A DNA stretch of 64,000 nt, from positions 20,235 to 84,234 of the forward strand of contig AEPI01000039.1 of NCBI GenBank assembly GCA_000193795.2, given 5' to 3'. Every line of letters starts with the position of its first letter. Within the stretch, counting starts at the first letter, position 1. This DNA comes from Neisseria lactamica NS19 (lineage in GTDB: Bacteria > Pseudomonadota > Gammaproteobacteria > Burkholderiales > Neisseriaceae). Below the pieces are notes generated by a model. That model was not told the DNA's origin and did not search any database. It saw only the letters and a list, made by a program, of their open reading frames with translations. This document shows positions 17,732 through 27,585 of this stretch, piece by piece. A program made the position numbers and the translations under genes.

Positions 17732-18385
17732 TCAACCTGCCAGTTGCGGGAATATCGTTTTCAGTCCCGACACAATAATCTCCACCGATACCGCCGCCAG
17801 CATCATACCCATAATGCGGTTTAAAATCGTCAGCCCCGTCGTGCCCAGCAGGCGGCTGACCTTCCCGGCAACGATTAAAATGGCATAACAAATCGCACTG
17901 ACCACCAAACCGGCCACGATAATCAGCGCGATATCGCTGTACGTTTTGGCTGCCGAAGCGTAAATAATCACGGTCGAAATACCGCCCGGGCCGATGGTGA
18001 TCGGTATGGCGATGGGCACGACGGCAATCGCTCCGGCATTGCGGGCGGGGCGCGCCTGCCCCGTGTCCGGCTGCGCGCCGAGATTCTGCTTGGCGGGATT
18101 GTCGTTGCCGTTCATCATCGAAATGGCGATCAGCAGCACCAAAATCCCGCCGCCGACCTGAAACGAACCGACGCTGATGCCCAAAACCTTCAACAGCGCA
18201 CCGCCGATCAGCGCAAATACCGCAATCACGGCAAACACGGCGACAGCAGCCGTCCGCGCGACCTTCCTGCGCTCCTTCGTGCTGTGCCCGTTGGTCAGGT
18301 CAAGGTAAAGCGACAACGCGCTAAACGGATTAATCAGCACCAAAAAAGCCACAATCAACTTGCCGATTTCCATACCCAATCCCAT
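17732..18385 (-). CDS. MarC family integral membrane protein
   Basis: 217-residue inner-membrane protein with six predicted hydrophobic segments, belonging to the MarC/NAAT family. The N-terminal [15 protein letters not shown] and the motif [17 protein letters not shown] are diagnostic. Members were once linked to multiple antibiotic resistance, but no transport activity is firmly known. The chosen ATG at 18385 ([14 protein letters not shown]) is preceded by a strong AAGGAGGGGG site; an upstream frame start to 18445 is less likely. It ends 5 bases before the aldehyde dehydrogenase start, suggesting an operon. Confidence 0.88.
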   Translation of the reverse strand: MGLGMEIGKLIVAFLVLINPFSALSLYLDLTNGHSTKERRKVARTAAVAVFAVIAVFALIGGALLKVLGISVGSFQVGGGILVLLIAISMMNGNDNPAKQNLGAQPDTGQARPARNAGAIAVVPIAIPITIGPGGISTVIIYASAAKTYSDIALIIVAGLVVSAICYAILIVAGKVSRLLGTTGLTILNRIMGMMLAAVSVEIIVSGLKTIFPQLAG

Positions 18386-18535
18386 TATTTCCCCCTCCTT
18401 CAAACCCGTGCGGCAGGCATCCGATGCTGCAAATTGCCGCCGCAACGGATTTTTCCGTTATAATTAAAAATTCAAGCAATACGCCCCATCATACCCGAAC
18501 GACGGTATCTTTACCATCAGACAAGGATGCTTTTC

Positions 18536-18826
18536 ATGGCACTGACACTTGCCGACGTAGACAAAATCGCCCGACTCTCCCGACTGCACCTGACTGCGGA
18601 AGAAAAAGAAAAATCGCTTCAAGAATTAAACGACATCTTCGCTATGGTCGAACAGATGCAAAACATCGACACAGACGGTATCGAACCGATGGCGCACCCG
18701 CACGAGGCCGCCCTGCGCCTGCGCGAAGACGAAGTAACCGAAACCGACCGCGCCGCCGAATATCAGGCGGTCGCACCGGAAGTACGCAACCGCCTGTACA
18801 TCGTACCGCAAGTTATCGAAGAATAA
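18536..18826 (+). CDS. gatC: Asp-tRNA(Asn)/Glu-tRNA(Gln) amidotransferase subunit C
   Basis: 96-residue small subunit of the GatCAB amidotransferase that converts Glu-tRNA(Gln) and Asp-tRNA(Asn) to the amidated forms. It stabilises GatA and links it to GatB. Recognised by [18 protein letters not shown] near the start and the PMAHPHE motif mid-protein. The ATG at 18536 is preferred because AAGG lies nine bases before it; the ATG at 18527 is too close to that site. gatA follows after 62 bases. Confidence 0.95.
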   Translation: MALTLADVDKIARLSRLHLTAEEKEKSLQELNDIFAMVEQMQNIDTDGIEPMAHPHEAALRLREDEVTETDRAAEYQAVAPEVRNRLYIVPQVIEE

Positions 18827-18888
18827 TCCGAATACGCTTCAGACGGCATCAAAAATACCGCCTGAAACCCTTTAGGGATGGAAGATTT

Positions 18889-20334
18889 ATGACCCAATAT
18901 ACATTGAAACAGGCGGGCAGCCTGTTGCAGTCCAAACAGATTTCCGCCGTCGAACTGGCAAACGAATACCTCGCCGCCATCGCCGAAAAAAATCCCGCCC
19001 TCAACGGCTACATCACGCTGAACCCCGAAAAAACCCTCGCCGAAGCCCGCGCCGCCGACGAACGTATCGCGCAGGGCAACGCCTCCGCGCTTACCGGCGT
19101 GCCCGTCGCCTACAAAGATATTTTCTGCCAAACCGGCTGGCGCAGCGCGTGCGCGTCCAAAATGCTCGACAACTTCATCTCCCCCTACACCGCGACCGTC
19201 GTCCAAAACCTGCTCGACGAAGGTATGGTAACGCTCGGACGCACCAATATGGACGAGTTCGCTATGGGTTCGACCAATGAAAACTCGTTCTACGGCGCGA
19301 CCAAAAACCCGTGGAATCCCGAACACGTCCCCGGCGGCTCTTCCGGCGGTTCGGCTGTCGTCGTTGCCGCACGCCTCGCCCCTGCCGCGCTCGGTTCGGA
19401 CACGGGCGGCTCCATCCGCCAACCCGCATCGCACTGCGGCATTACCGGCATCAAACCCACATACGGCACGGTTTCCCGCTTCGGTATGGTCGCCTACGCC
19501 TCCAGCTTCGACCAGGCCGGCCCGATGGCGCAAACTGCCGAAGACTGCGCGATTCTGTTGAATGCAATGACAGGTTTCGACCCCAAAGACTCCACCAGTC
19601 TCGAACGTGAAAAAGAAGACTACACCCGAGATTTGAACCAACCGCTCAAAGGCGTGAAAATCGGTCTGCCCAAAGAATATTTCGGCGAAGGCAACAGCGC
19701 CGATGTTCAGACGGCATTGCAAAACACCATTGATTTGCTGAAAACCCAAGGCGCGGAATTGGTCGAAGTTTCCCTGCCGCAAACCAAGCTGTCCATCCCC
19801 GCCTACTACGTCCTCGCCTCCGCAGAAGCCGGCACCAACCTTTCACGTTACGACGGCGTACGTTACGGACACCGTGCCGCCCAATTCGGCGATTTGGAAG
19901 AAATGTACGGCAAAACCCGCGCCGAAGGTTTCGGCAGCGAAGTCAAACGCCGCATCATGATCGGCACTTATGTACTGTCGCACGGCTACTACGATGCCTA
20001 CTATCTCAAAGCCCAAAAACTGCGCCGCCTCGTTGCCGATGATTTTCAGACGGCATTTGCACGGTGCGACCTCATCCTCGCGCCGACCGCGCCCACTGCA
20101 GCCCCAAAAATCGGAGCGGATGCTTCGCCGGTTGAAACCTACTTGAGCGACATTTACACCATCGCCGTCAACCTCGCCGGACTGCCCGCATTGACCCTGC
20201 CCGCAGGCTTCAGCGACGGCGGACTGCCCGTCGGCGTTCAGCTTATCGGCAACTATTTCTCCGAAGCCAAAATCCTCGGTGCGGCGCATCAAATCCAACT
20301 CAACAGCGATTGGCATCAAAAAACCTGTAAATAA
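18889..20334 (+). CDS. gatA: Asp-tRNA(Asn)/Glu-tRNA(Gln) amidotransferase subunit A
   Basis: 481-residue glutaminase subunit of GatCAB; it releases ammonia from glutamine for the transamidation on GatB. The amidase-signature triad is complete: K76 in PVAYKDIF, S151 in GGSSGGSA and nucleophile S175 in [14 protein letters not shown]. Length and C-terminus are normal. The ATG at 18889 follows AGGGATGGAAG. Several uptake sequences occur inside the reading frame (near 19706 and 20045). Together with gatC and gatB it forms a cluster interrupted only by a DUF535 gene. Confidence 0.97.
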   Translation: MTQYTLKQAGSLLQSKQISAVELANEYLAAIAEKNPALNGYITLNPEKTLAEARAADERIAQGNASALTGVPVAYKDIFCQTGWRSACASKMLDNFISPYTATVVQNLLDEGMVTLGRTNMDEFAMGSTNENSFYGATKNPWNPEHVPGGSSGGSAVVVAARLAPAALGSDTGGSIRQPASHCGITGIKPTYGTVSRFGMVAYASSFDQAGPMAQTAEDCAILLNAMTGFDPKDSTSLEREKEDYTRDLNQPLKGVKIGLPKEYFGEGNSADVQTALQNTIDLLKTQGAELVEVSLPQTKLSIPAYYVLASAEAGTNLSRYDGVRYGHRAAQFGDLEEMYGKTRAEGFGSEVKRRIMIGTYVLSHGYYDAYYLKAQKLRRLVADDFQTAFARCDLILAPTAPTAAPKIGADASPVETYLSDIYTIAVNLAGLPALTLPAGFSDGGLPVGVQLIGNYFSEAKILGAAHQIQLNSDWHQKTCK

Positions 20335-20466
20335 AATCATCTTAAAAAATTCCGCCCTCCGGAATTTAAAACAATTTGAAAAGGTTATATGGAATAATTC
20401 TTACACCATGCATATCGGTTGCACGCTGTAATACTCCGTAAACAATTATGCTTATGTTGGACACCT

Positions 20467-21336
20467 ATGACGACCCGCTATACCTTTCCCGGTTTTAAGG
20501 AAATATTTACAACCTCTTCGTATTATGGATTTAGGCATTTAAAATTCAGAATACGCTGCTTGGCCGCACTTCCTCAAATTAAACAATTTGAAAATTTCAT
20601 CAATGTCTCCCCATGCTGGCGCACTTTTTTCCAAAAGTTTGCAGCAGTAAGCTATCCGTTGATACATACCTACTTGGACAAGAGGTTTATCTTTGCATCA
20701 GACCGTTTGGAGGCATTAATCACCGATTTGACAAGGGCGGAAAAGTTATTCAGTTCTTCTGTAATTGAAAAATTCAACCAGGAACAACCTTATGTTTTAG
20801 CCCAAATAACCGATCATTTAACCTTGCAGCTGAATCGCAACGACCTCTGCAGCAATGAAGGTTTTTGGGCTGTTTCCTTGAGGGACGAGTCAGGGAAACG
20901 CCTTTACACGTCGACATTTGCTTTCACAAAAGACAACGGGCTGCTCATTACTTCGGTACAGGGTCCCTCCGGTGAAGACGCAAAAGACATCGTGCGCTCT
21001 TTAACCAAAACCATGCACGGTCTGCGCCCGCAGCAATTCATGATTATCGTTTTACAACTGCTGGCCGCGCGTTTTGGGATTAACAGCCTGCTTGGGATTT
21101 CACAAGAACATCATGTTAAAATCCGCTGGAAATTAAAAAAAAGGGTGTTAATTAATTACAATGAGTTTTGGCAGTCTGTCCAAGGACAAAAACTAAGCAA
21201 CGGTTATTGGTCTCTTCCGCAAAGCTTCCCTAGGAAATCAGAAACAGAAATAGAGAGCAAAAAACGTTCGATGTATAGGAAACGCCATCAAATGCTCGAT
21301 GATATCGAGAATTCCATTAATCAGAAATTTGTTTGA
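20467..21336 (+). CDS. DUF535 (VirK/YbjX-like) family protein
   Basis: 289-residue protein of the DUF535 group, related to VirK and YbjX of enteric bacteria; no biochemical function is established. It is inserted between gatA and gatB and is clearly more AT-rich than both neighbours, with codons such as TTA, AAT and AAA common. It lacks the embedded uptake sequences found in gatA. These traits suggest later acquisition. I use the ATG at 20467 (MTTRYTFPGFKEIF); the longer frame from 20419 has no ribosome site. Confidence 0.75.
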   Translation: MTTRYTFPGFKEIFTTSSYYGFRHLKFRIRCLAALPQIKQFENFINVSPCWRTFFQKFAAVSYPLIHTYLDKRFIFASDRLEALITDLTRAEKLFSSSVIEKFNQEQPYVLAQITDHLTLQLNRNDLCSNEGFWAVSLRDESGKRLYTSTFAFTKDNGLLITSVQGPSGEDAKDIVRSLTKTMHGLRPQQFMIIVLQLLAARFGINSLLGISQEHHVKIRWKLKKRVLINYNEFWQSVQGQKLSNGYWSLPQSFPRKSETEIESKKRSMYRKRHQMLDDIENSINQKFV

Positions 21337-21348
21337 GAAAGCTTCAAC

Positions 21349-22779
21349 ATGACCTGGGAAACCGTAATCGGCTTGGAAATCCATGTCCAATTGAACACCA
21401 AATCCAAAATCTTCAGCGGTGCATCGACCGCATTCGGCGCAGAACCCAACGCACACGCCGGCGTAGTGGAATGCGCGCTGCCGGGCGTACTGCCGGTAAT
21501 GAACCGAGAAGTCGTTGAAAAAGCCATTAAATTAGGCTTGGCTTTGGATGCGAAAATCAATCAGAAAAACGTGTTCGACCGCAAAAACTACTTTTACCCC
21601 GACTTGCCCAAAGGCTATCAAATCAGCCAGTTGGATTTGCCGATTGTCGAACACGGCAAATTGGAAATCGTGGTCGGCAACGATGTGAAAACCATCAACG
21701 TAACTCGCGCGCACATGGAAGAAGACGCGGGCAAATCCATGCACGAGGGCTTGAACGGAGCGACCGGTATCGACTTGAACCGCGCCGGCACGCCGTTGTT
21801 GGAAGTCGTATCCGAACCCGAAATGCGTTCCGCCGCCGAAGCCGTTGCCTACGCCAAAGCCTTACACAGCTTGGTAACCTGGCTGGACATCTGCGACGGC
21901 AATATGGCGGAAGGCTCGTTCCGCGTTGATGCCAACGTATCCGTCCGTCCGAAAGGTCAAGAAGAATTCGGCACGCGCCGCGAGATTAAAAACCTCAATT
22001 CCTTCCGTTTCTTGGAGCAGGCGATTAATTACGAAGTAGAAGCGCAAATCGAGATTTTGGAAGACGGCGGCAAAGTGCAACAGGCAACCATGTTGTTTGA
22101 CCCGGAAAAAGGCGAAACCCGCGTGATGCGTTTGAAAGAAGACGCGCACGACTACCGCTACTTCCCCGACCCCGATTTGCTGCCCGTCATCATTTCAGAC
22201 GACAGGTTGCAAAAAGCCAAAGCAGAAATGCCCGAGCTGCCGAAAGAAATGGCGGCACGTTTCGTGGCGGATTACGGCGTGTCCGAATACGACGCGCGCC
22301 TGCTTACCGCAAGCCGCGCACAGGCTGCCTATTTTGAAGAAGCCGCCAAAGAAAGCGGACAGGGCAAGCCGACTGCCAACTGGATGAACGGCGAACTCGC
22401 CGCCGCGCTGAACAAAGCCGGCTTGGAACTTGCCGACAGCCCGATTACCGCCCCGCGCCTCGCCGCACTGGTAGGCAAAATCGCCGACGGCACATTAAGC
22501 GGAAAACTGGCGAAAAAAGCCTTTGAAGCCATGTGGGCAGAACCCGAAGCCACCATCGCCGAAATCATTGAAAAACACGGTTTGCAGCAGATGACCGACA
22601 CCGGCGCGATTGAAGCGATGGTGGACGAAGTGCTGGCAAACAACGCCAAAGCCGTGGAACAATTCAAATCCGGCAACGAAAAAGCCCTGAATGCGATTGT
22701 GGGGCAAGTAATGAAGGCCAGCAAAGGCAAAGCCAACCCCGCGCAGGTGCAGGAGCTGATCAAAGCCAAACTTGCCTGA
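21349..22779 (+). CDS. gatB: Asp-tRNA(Asn)/Glu-tRNA(Gln) amidotransferase subunit B
   Basis: 476-residue GatB, which phosphorylates the misacylated tRNA and completes the transamidation. The N-terminal [18 protein letters not shown] and the downstream [14 protein letters not shown] and [11 protein letters not shown] motifs are diagnostic. The C-terminal YqeY-like tail domain (about residues 330-476) is intact. It starts 10 bases after the DUF535 gene. Confidence 0.97.
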   Translation: MTWETVIGLEIHVQLNTKSKIFSGASTAFGAEPNAHAGVVECALPGVLPVMNREVVEKAIKLGLALDAKINQKNVFDRKNYFYPDLPKGYQISQLDLPIVEHGKLEIVVGNDVKTINVTRAHMEEDAGKSMHEGLNGATGIDLNRAGTPLLEVVSEPEMRSAAEAVAYAKALHSLVTWLDICDGNMAEGSFRVDANVSVRPKGQEEFGTRREIKNLNSFRFLEQAINYEVEAQIEILEDGGKVQQATMLFDPEKGETRVMRLKEDAHDYRYFPDPDLLPVIISDDRLQKAKAEMPELPKEMAARFVADYGVSEYDARLLTASRAQAAYFEEAAKESGQGKPTANWMNGELAAALNKAGLELADSPITAPRLAALVGKIADGTLSGKLAKKAFEAMWAEPEATIAEIIEKHGLQQMTDTGAIEAMVDEVLANNAKAVEQFKSGNEKALNAIVGQVMKASKGKANPAQVQELIKAKLA

Positions 22780-22787
22780 TAAGCAAG

Positions 22788-22828
22788 ATGCCGTCTGAAA
22801 TCCAAATCCGACGTTCAGACGGCATTTT
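22788..22828. terminator. Uptake-sequence terminator after gatB
   Basis: GATGCCGTCTGAAAT and GTTCAGACGGCATTTT form a stem with a terminal T run, 10 bases past the gatB stop. Confidence 0.85.
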
Positions 22829-22872
22829 CACAGCCTGAACACACATTAAAACAGCATAAAAAACAATATTCT

Positions 22873-23883
22873 ATGAACCACACCATTACCCTGTCCGACC
22901 AAACCACCTTTGCCGCCGGCGACGGCGAAACCGTTTTAGCAGCAGCCGCCCGTCAAAACCTCAATCTGCCCCATTCCTGCAAAAGCGGTGTCTGCGGGCA
23001 ATGCAAGGCCGAACTGGTCAGCGGCGATATTCAAATGGGCGGACACTCGGAACAGGCTTTATCCGAAGCAGAAAAAGTGCAAGGCAAGATTTTGATGTGC
23101 TGCACCACCGCGCAAAGCGACATCAGCATCAACATCCCCGGTTACAACGCCGATGCCCTACCCGTCCGCACCCTGCCCGCCCGTATCGAAAGCATAGTTT
23201 TCAAACACGATGTCGCCCTCTTGAAACTTGCCCTGCCCAAATCCCCGCCGTTTGCTTTTTATGCCGGGCAATACATTGATTTACTGCTGCCGGGCAACGT
23301 CAGCCGCAGCTATTCCATCGCCAATTCGCCTGACCAAGAAGGCATTTTGGAACTGCACATCCGCAGACGCGAAAACGGTGTCTGCTCGGAAATGATTTTC
23401 GGCAGCGAGCCCAAAGTCAAAGAAAAAGGCATCGTCCGCGTTAAAGGTCCGCTCGGTTCGTTTACCTTGCAGAAAGACAGCGGCAAACCCGTCATCCTGC
23501 TGGCAACCGGCACAGGCTACGCCCCTATCCGCAGCATCCTGCTCGACCTTATCCGCCAAGACAGCAGCCGCGCCGTCCATTTCTACTGGGGCGCGCGTCA
23601 TCAAGATGATTTGTATGCCCTCGAAGAAGCACAAGGGTTGGTATGCCGTCTGAAAAACGCCCGCTTCACCCCCGTATTGTCCCGCCCCAGAGAAAGCTGG
23701 CAGGGAAGAAAAGGCCACGTACAAGACATCGCGGCACAAGACCACCCCGAGCTGTCGGAATACGAAGTATTTGCCTGCGGCTCCCCGGCCATGACCGAAC
23801 AAGCAAAAAACCTGTTTGTGCAACAGCATAAACTGCCGGAAAACTTATTTTTCTCCGACGTATTCACGCCGTCCGCATCATAA
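22873..23883 (+). CDS. 2Fe-2S flavin reductase (oxygenase-reductase type)
   Basis: 336-residue electron-transfer protein. An N-terminal plant-type ferredoxin domain (about residues 1-90) has cysteine pattern CKSGVCGQCKAEL plus a distal MCCTT. It is followed by an FAD-binding barrel (RSYSIANSP) and an NAD(P)H-binding domain (ATGTGYAPIRSIL, CGSPAM near the C-terminus). This is the architecture of phenol or xylene oxygenase reductases and of CDP-6-deoxy-glucoseen reductase (AscD), by which name such genes are often annotated. No oxygenase or sugar-nucleotide partner is nearby, so the acceptor is unknown. Confidence 0.85.
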   Translation: MNHTITLSDQTTFAAGDGETVLAAAARQNLNLPHSCKSGVCGQCKAELVSGDIQMGGHSEQALSEAEKVQGKILMCCTTAQSDISINIPGYNADALPVRTLPARIESIVFKHDVALLKLALPKSPPFAFYAGQYIDLLLPGNVSRSYSIANSPDQEGILELHIRRRENGVCSEMIFGSEPKVKEKGIVRVKGPLGSFTLQKDSGKPVILLATGTGYAPIRSILLDLIRQDSSRAVHFYWGARHQDDLYALEEAQGLVCRLKNARFTPVLSRPRESWQGRKGHVQDIAAQDHPELSEYEVFACGSPAMTEQAKNLFVQQHKLPENLFFSDVFTPSAS

Positions 23884-23891
23884 TTCCCCGG

Positions 23892-23996
23892 TATAGTGAA
23901 TTAACAAAAACCAGTACAGCGTTGGCTCGCCTTGCCGTACTATCTGTACTGTCTGCGGCTCGCCGCCTTGTCCTGATTTAAATTTAATTCACTATA
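23892..23996. repeat. Correia repeat enclosed element, internally deleted form
   Basis: A 105-bp element with terminal repeats TATAGTGAATTAACAAAAAC and TTTAATTCACTATA and TA edges. The central part present in the 155-bp copy at 15466 is missing, giving the short Correia form without the central IHF-site segment. It lies between the flavin reductase stop and the pdxH terminator. Confidence 0.92.
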
Positions 23997-24060
23997 TAAA
24001 GAAGATTCGGGCTTTCCGTTCGGAACACAAAAAACTTCCCGTCCGTATTTTCCCCATGAA

Positions 24061-24106
24061 AAAATGCCGTCTGAAGCCCGATTCCGGCTTTCAGACGGCA
24101 TTTTTT
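24061..24106. terminator. Uptake-sequence terminator for pdxH
   Basis: AAAATGCCGTCTGAAGC and GCTTTCAGACGGCATTTTTT form a long stem with A and T tracts on both sides, suitable for termination in either direction between two convergent genes. Confidence 0.85.
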
Positions 24107-24111
24107 CCAAT

Positions 24112-24744
24112 TCAAGGCGACAGCCGCTCGCGTATCCAGCCGCCATCCAGCAAACGGTATTGGATGCGGTCGTGCAGCCTGCTCGGCCTGCCCTGCCAAA
24201 ACTCAATCAAATCGGGAATCACAATATAGCCGCCCCAATGCGGCGGACGCGGCACGTGCAAAGGATGTTTGAGTCCGACCGCCGCCGCCTTTGCCACCAA
24301 TACCGCCTTGTTCGGAATCACCTCGCTCTGCGCGCTTGCCCACGCACCCAAACGGCTCTGATACGGGCGGCTCTCAAAATATTCGTCCGACAACTTCTCC
24401 GCCAGCCTTTCAACACGCCCTTCCACGCGTACCTGACGCTCCAGCTCCGGCCAAAAAAACGTCATCGCCGCAAATGGATGAGCATCCAGCGAACGCCCCT
24501 TTCGGCTATGATAATTCGTAAAAAAAACAAAACCTTCAGAATTAACTTCCTTCAGCAGCACCATACGGCTGTTGGGTCTGCCGCGCCCGTCGACCGCCGC
24601 CACATTGACCGCCGTCGGCTCGTTGACCTGTGCGCGTACCGCCTCGTCCAACCACCGCTCGAACTGCTCGATCGGATTGTCGGCGCAATCGGCTTCCGAC
24701 AATTCCCGTTTGCTGTAATCTTCCCGAATATTGTGCAAATCCAT
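24112..24744 (-). CDS. pdxH: Pyridoxamine 5'-phosphate oxidase
   Basis: FMN-dependent oxidase of 210 residues that makes pyridoxal 5'-phosphate from pyridoxamine or pyridoxine phosphate in the vitamin B6 pathway. Recognised by [38 protein letters not shown] and the C-terminal family signature ending WIRERLSP. The FMN-binding and substrate-binding regions are both present and length is normal. The ATG at 24744 gives [17 protein letters not shown] as in related proteins. It diverges from rluB. Confidence 0.95.
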   Translation of the reverse strand: MDLHNIREDYSKRELSEADCADNPIEQFERWLDEAVRAQVNEPTAVNVAAVDGRGRPNSRMVLLKEVNSEGFVFFTNYHSRKGRSLDAHPFAAMTFFWPELERQVRVEGRVERLAEKLSDEYFESRPYQSRLGAWASAQSEVIPNKAVLVAKAAAVGLKHPLHVPRPPHWGGYIVIPDLIEFWQGRPSRLHDRIQYRLLDGGWIRERLSP

Positions 24745-24961
24745 TTACCGCTCCTCTTGTCATTTAAAAGATTCTACCCCCGCACGCAAACCGATTTCAA
24801 CCGTTGCACAAACTTTGCCCCCAAAGCCGCAGCGACGATTTCATCCGCAAACCCGCCGCATCAGGTACAATAGCGAACCGTCCGAACGAGGACGGCATTT
24901 TATCAACCCGTCCTGCCGCACACGCCGCAGAAGAACCGCCTTATCAGGCGAGTTAGGAAAA

Positions 24962-26014
24962 ATGATGTCCAAACAGCCCACCAGCAAACGCCAATGGCGC
25001 GACGGCGCAGCCCCGTCTGCCAAGAAAACCGCCAAACCGTTCAAAAGCAAAGCCCGCCCCAAAGACGAAACGCGCAAAACCGCTTCCAAACCTTACGGAC
25101 AAAAAGCTTCAGACGGCATCAAGCCGCAAAACGCCCCCAAACAGCGCGCCGCCAAAGCCAAAAAACTCGTCGTCCGCAATCCCAACCAAAAAATTATGGA
25201 ACGCGCGCGCGATTTGAAAGAACGCCGCAGCGACCTGTCGCGCATGGAACCCGAACGCCTGCAAAAAGTGCTTGCCGCGTCAGGCGTCGGCTCACGCCGC
25301 GAAATGGAAGAATGGATTACCAACGGCTGGGTAACGGTCAACGGCAAAACCGCGCAACTGGGCGACAAAGTTACCCCCGACGACCACGTTACCGTCAAAG
25401 GCAGCATCATCAAGCTCAAATGGGCGGACCGCCTGCCGCGCATCATCCTGTATTACAAGCAAGAAGGCGAAATCGTCTCCCGCGACGACCCGCAGGGTCG
25501 CGTCAGCATCTTCGACCGCCTGCCGCAGGCCGCCAGCAGCCGCTGGGTCGCCATCGGACGCTTGGACATCAACACCGGCGGACTCTTAATCCTCACCACC
25601 TCCGGCGAACTCGTCCACCGTTTCGCCCACCCCAGTTTTGAAGTCGAACGCGAATACGCCGTGCGCGTACTGGGCGGGCTGACCGGCAAACAAATGCGCG
25701 TCCTCACCGAAGAAGGCGTGATGCTCGAAGACGGCTTGGCAAAAGTCGAACGCATCTACGAACAAGGCGGCGAAGGCGCGAACAAATGGTACAACGTCGT
25801 AATTAAAGAAGGCCGCAACCGCGAAGTGCGCCGCATATTCGAAAGCCAAGGCCTCACCGTCAGCCGCCTCGTGCGCGTCGGCTTCGGCCCCATCGGACTG
25901 CCCAACCGCCTCAAACGCGGACAGTTCTACGAACTCAACCCCGCCGAAGTCGCCAACATCCTCAAATGGGCGGACATGCTGCTGCCGGGCGAACGCCGCC
26001 GCAAAAAAGCCTAA
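24962..26014 (+). CDS. rluB: 23S rRNA pseudouridine synthase RluB-type
   Basis: 350-residue pseudouridine synthase of the RsuA/RluB/E/F group, which should modify the 23S rRNA peptidyl-transferase region. A basic N-terminal tail of about 85 residues (rich in Lys, Ala and Ser) precedes an S4 RNA-binding domain (about residues 86-140, RLQKVLAASGVGSRREMEEWI). The catalytic domain shows GRLDINTGGLLILT with the active-site Asp, then NREVRRIFESQGL and RVGFGPI. The start codon follows AGGAAAA. One uptake sequence is embedded near 25109. The left end of the prophage lies about 75 bases past its stop. Confidence 0.92.
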   Translation: MMSKQPTSKRQWRDGAAPSAKKTAKPFKSKARPKDETRKTASKPYGQKASDGIKPQNAPKQRAAKAKKLVVRNPNQKIMERARDLKERRSDLSRMEPERLQKVLAASGVGSRREMEEWITNGWVTVNGKTAQLGDKVTPDDHVTVKGSIIKLKWADRLPRIILYYKQEGEIVSRDDPQGRVSIFDRLPQAASSRWVAIGRLDINTGGLLILTTSGELVHRFAHPSFEVEREYAVRVLGGLTGKQMRVLTEEGVMLEDGLAKVERIYEQGGEGANKWYNVVIKEGRNREVRRIFESQGLTVSRLVRVGFGPIGLPNRLKRGQFYELNPAEVANILKWADMLLPGERRRKKA

Positions 26015-26030
26015 ACCCGCCAAAACACAA

Positions 26031-26067
26031 AAATGCCGTCTGAAACACCTGCTGTTTCAGACGGCAT
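26031..26067. terminator. Uptake-sequence terminator after rluB
   Basis: AAAATGCCGTCTGAAAC and GTTTCAGACGGCAT form a near-perfect hairpin directly before the proposed left end of the prophage. It belongs to the host side. Confidence 0.8.
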
Positions 26068-26181
26068 CCCATAAACCGCCTACCCCCTTGAAACCTAATG
26101 AGATAAATATATAGGGGTTGATGAGAAAAACGGGATGAAAGAGGATGACGGGGGATTTTGTGGGATGAAAAAATGCAAGGG

Positions 26182-26204
26182 AGTTGCAAATATTGCAATA
26201 AAAA
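26182..26204 (+). repeat. Subterminal 23-bp repeat, left copy
   Basis: A 23-bp sequence with near-palindromic core TTGCAAATATTGCAA followed by an A run. A perfect direct copy is at 61831-61853 near the right end. The pair lies about 95 bp and 50 bp inside the proposed termini, so it could be a transposase or host-protein binding site rather than an attachment site. Confidence 0.7.
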
Positions 26205-26232
26205 CGGACGGTATTTTTATCGTCCGTTTTTT
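26204..26232. terminator. Terminator after the leftward head block
   Basis: ACGGACG and CGTCCGT form a hairpin with A and T tracts on both sides, 5-10 bases past the stop codon of the leftward gpG gene, suitable for ending its transcript. Confidence 0.75.
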
Positions 26233-26236
26233 GTTG

Positions 26237-26680
26237 TCAGAGTCCTTTTTTGAGGGCGGCGATGGCGATGTCTAGGATTCGGCGTTTGACACCGGGTTGG
26301 AGTTCGCCGTTGCCGTTGATGGGGAGATAGGGGCGCGCGGGGAGGTTGATTTTGTGACCTCGCCCCGCTTGGCCGCCGAGGTGGTGGATGGCGGCGTATT
26401 TTTTGTTGCTGCCGATGCGGGCATAGTTGCTGCCAACCTGTGTAGTCAGGCTAGCGGCAAGTTGCCCGCTTTTTTGCAGGGTCTTGCCTCCCTCGTCTGC
26501 GGCGCGCCGGCTTTGTTTCCACCGCTGCCCGCCCCAGCTTTCGGATTCGAAGTTTTCTTCGGTTATAGACAGCAACTCGGTGGTGATGCCCCGCATCATG
26601 GTGCGGGTGGCGGTGGCGTTTTTGAGCAGTGTACTTAAACCGTGTTCGAGTTTGGATGCGTCGAGTTTGATTTCGAGCAT
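26237..26680 (-). CDS. Phage virion morphogenesis protein (Mu gpG-like)
   Basis: 147-residue protein of the phage virion morphogenesis family to which Mu gpG belongs; it is thought to act in head-tail joining or tail completion. The region ENFESESWGGQRWKQS followed by LQKSGQLAASLTTQVG and YAAIHHLGGQAGRGHKINLPARPYL is characteristic. It overlaps no gene; the MuF gene ends 2 bases upstream of its start. It is the last gene of the leftward block and ends beside the prophage left terminus. In Mu this gene is followed by the I protease, which here lies 17.6 kb away. Confidence 0.88.
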   Translation of the reverse strand: MLEIKLDASKLEHGLSTLLKNATATRTMMRGITTELLSITEENFESESWGGQRWKQSRRAADEGGKTLQKSGQLAASLTTQVGSNYARIGSNKKYAAIHHLGGQAGRGHKINLPARPYLPINGNGELQPGVKRRILDIAIAALKKGL

Positions 26681-26682
26681 GG

Positions 26683-27585
26683 TCAGCCTTTCAAGAGGTT
26701 AAGCACCCATGCCAACGAAGCGGCGGATAGGGCGTTTTTGAATCTGTCGTTACCCATCATGGTTTTCAGGGCAATGCGGGCGATGTCCGGATGTGTTGCC
26801 TGCGCCTTATCCACTGCAATTTTCGCCATACGGGACAGCATGGCTTTGCCTTGGCCGGCGTTGAAACCTGCATTGGGGGCGATAAATTTTCTATTGATAC
26901 GAATGCCGGTGCGCTGTGCGTAACGTTCCTCACCGGTATAGGGATTCGTGCCTATATTGACGGTGATAGACTCAAGAGTTGGTCTGGGTTGGACACGGCT
27001 TTCTCCCACACTGCGGGACAGGGGTTTGACACGGCAGCGGCAACGGTAATCCAAGGGCGGATACAGGCTGTCCCACACCGGGTCGTCGGCCGCATAGACG
27101 CGACCGTGCAGCATACGGTGGGTTTCGCGGGTGCGGCTGTCGTTGATGGCGACGTACTGCCAATAAGGGTGCGTGTCGACGGCGTCCATCATTTCGGCGT
27201 AGCGACCCGCCATGTAGGCCGACTGCATATTGGTCAGATAGATGGTTTTCAGGCGGTGGGGGCTGCCGAGCTGTACGCTTTGGGTTTCTCCTTCGGGATT
27301 TTGAACTTCCTGCCTGCCCCACCAGCCTTTGCGCTGTAGAACGGGGGCGAGTTCGCGGCTGAACTCCTCCAGCGTCCGGCCTTGTTCGGCGGCATCGACG
27401 ACGGCGGAATAGATGTCGGAGAGCACATCCATTTTGGCGGTTTTGGCCACCGTAAAGGCAGTGGCGTGCGCGTCGTCCAATATGTCCTGCCAGTCCCAAG
27501 ATACGGCAATGCCTTTTTGCTTGAGATAGGCGACGGCGGCTTCCAGTGTCATGCCGAAGACGGCTTTAATCTCTTCGGGGTTCAT
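26683..27585 (-). CDS. Phage head morphogenesis protein, MuF-like (gp30)
   Basis: 300-residue MuF-type minor head protein, thought to associate with the portal during capsid assembly. The SPP1 gp7/MuF signature is visible as ENQYAVGLH-like region TNMQSAYMAGRYAEMMD, then VAINDSRTRETHRMLHGRVYAADDPVWDSLYPPLDYRCRCRVKPLS, with the terminal CRCR cluster typical of the domain. Its start overlaps the end of the portal gene by 4 bases (ATGA), showing translational coupling. Confidence 0.9.
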   Translation of the reverse strand: MNPEEIKAVFGMTLEAAVAYLKQKGIAVSWDWQDILDDAHATAFTVAKTAKMDVLSDIYSAVVDAAEQGRTLEEFSRELAPVLQRKGWWGRQEVQNPEGETQSVQLGSPHRLKTIYLTNMQSAYMAGRYAEMMDAVDTHPYWQYVAINDSRTRETHRMLHGRVYAADDPVWDSLYPPLDYRCRCRVKPLSRSVGESRVQPRPTLESITVNIGTNPYTGEERYAQRTGIRINRKFIAPNAGFNAGQGKAMLSRMAKIAVDKAQATHPDIARIALKTMMGNDRFKNALSAASLAWVLNLLKG

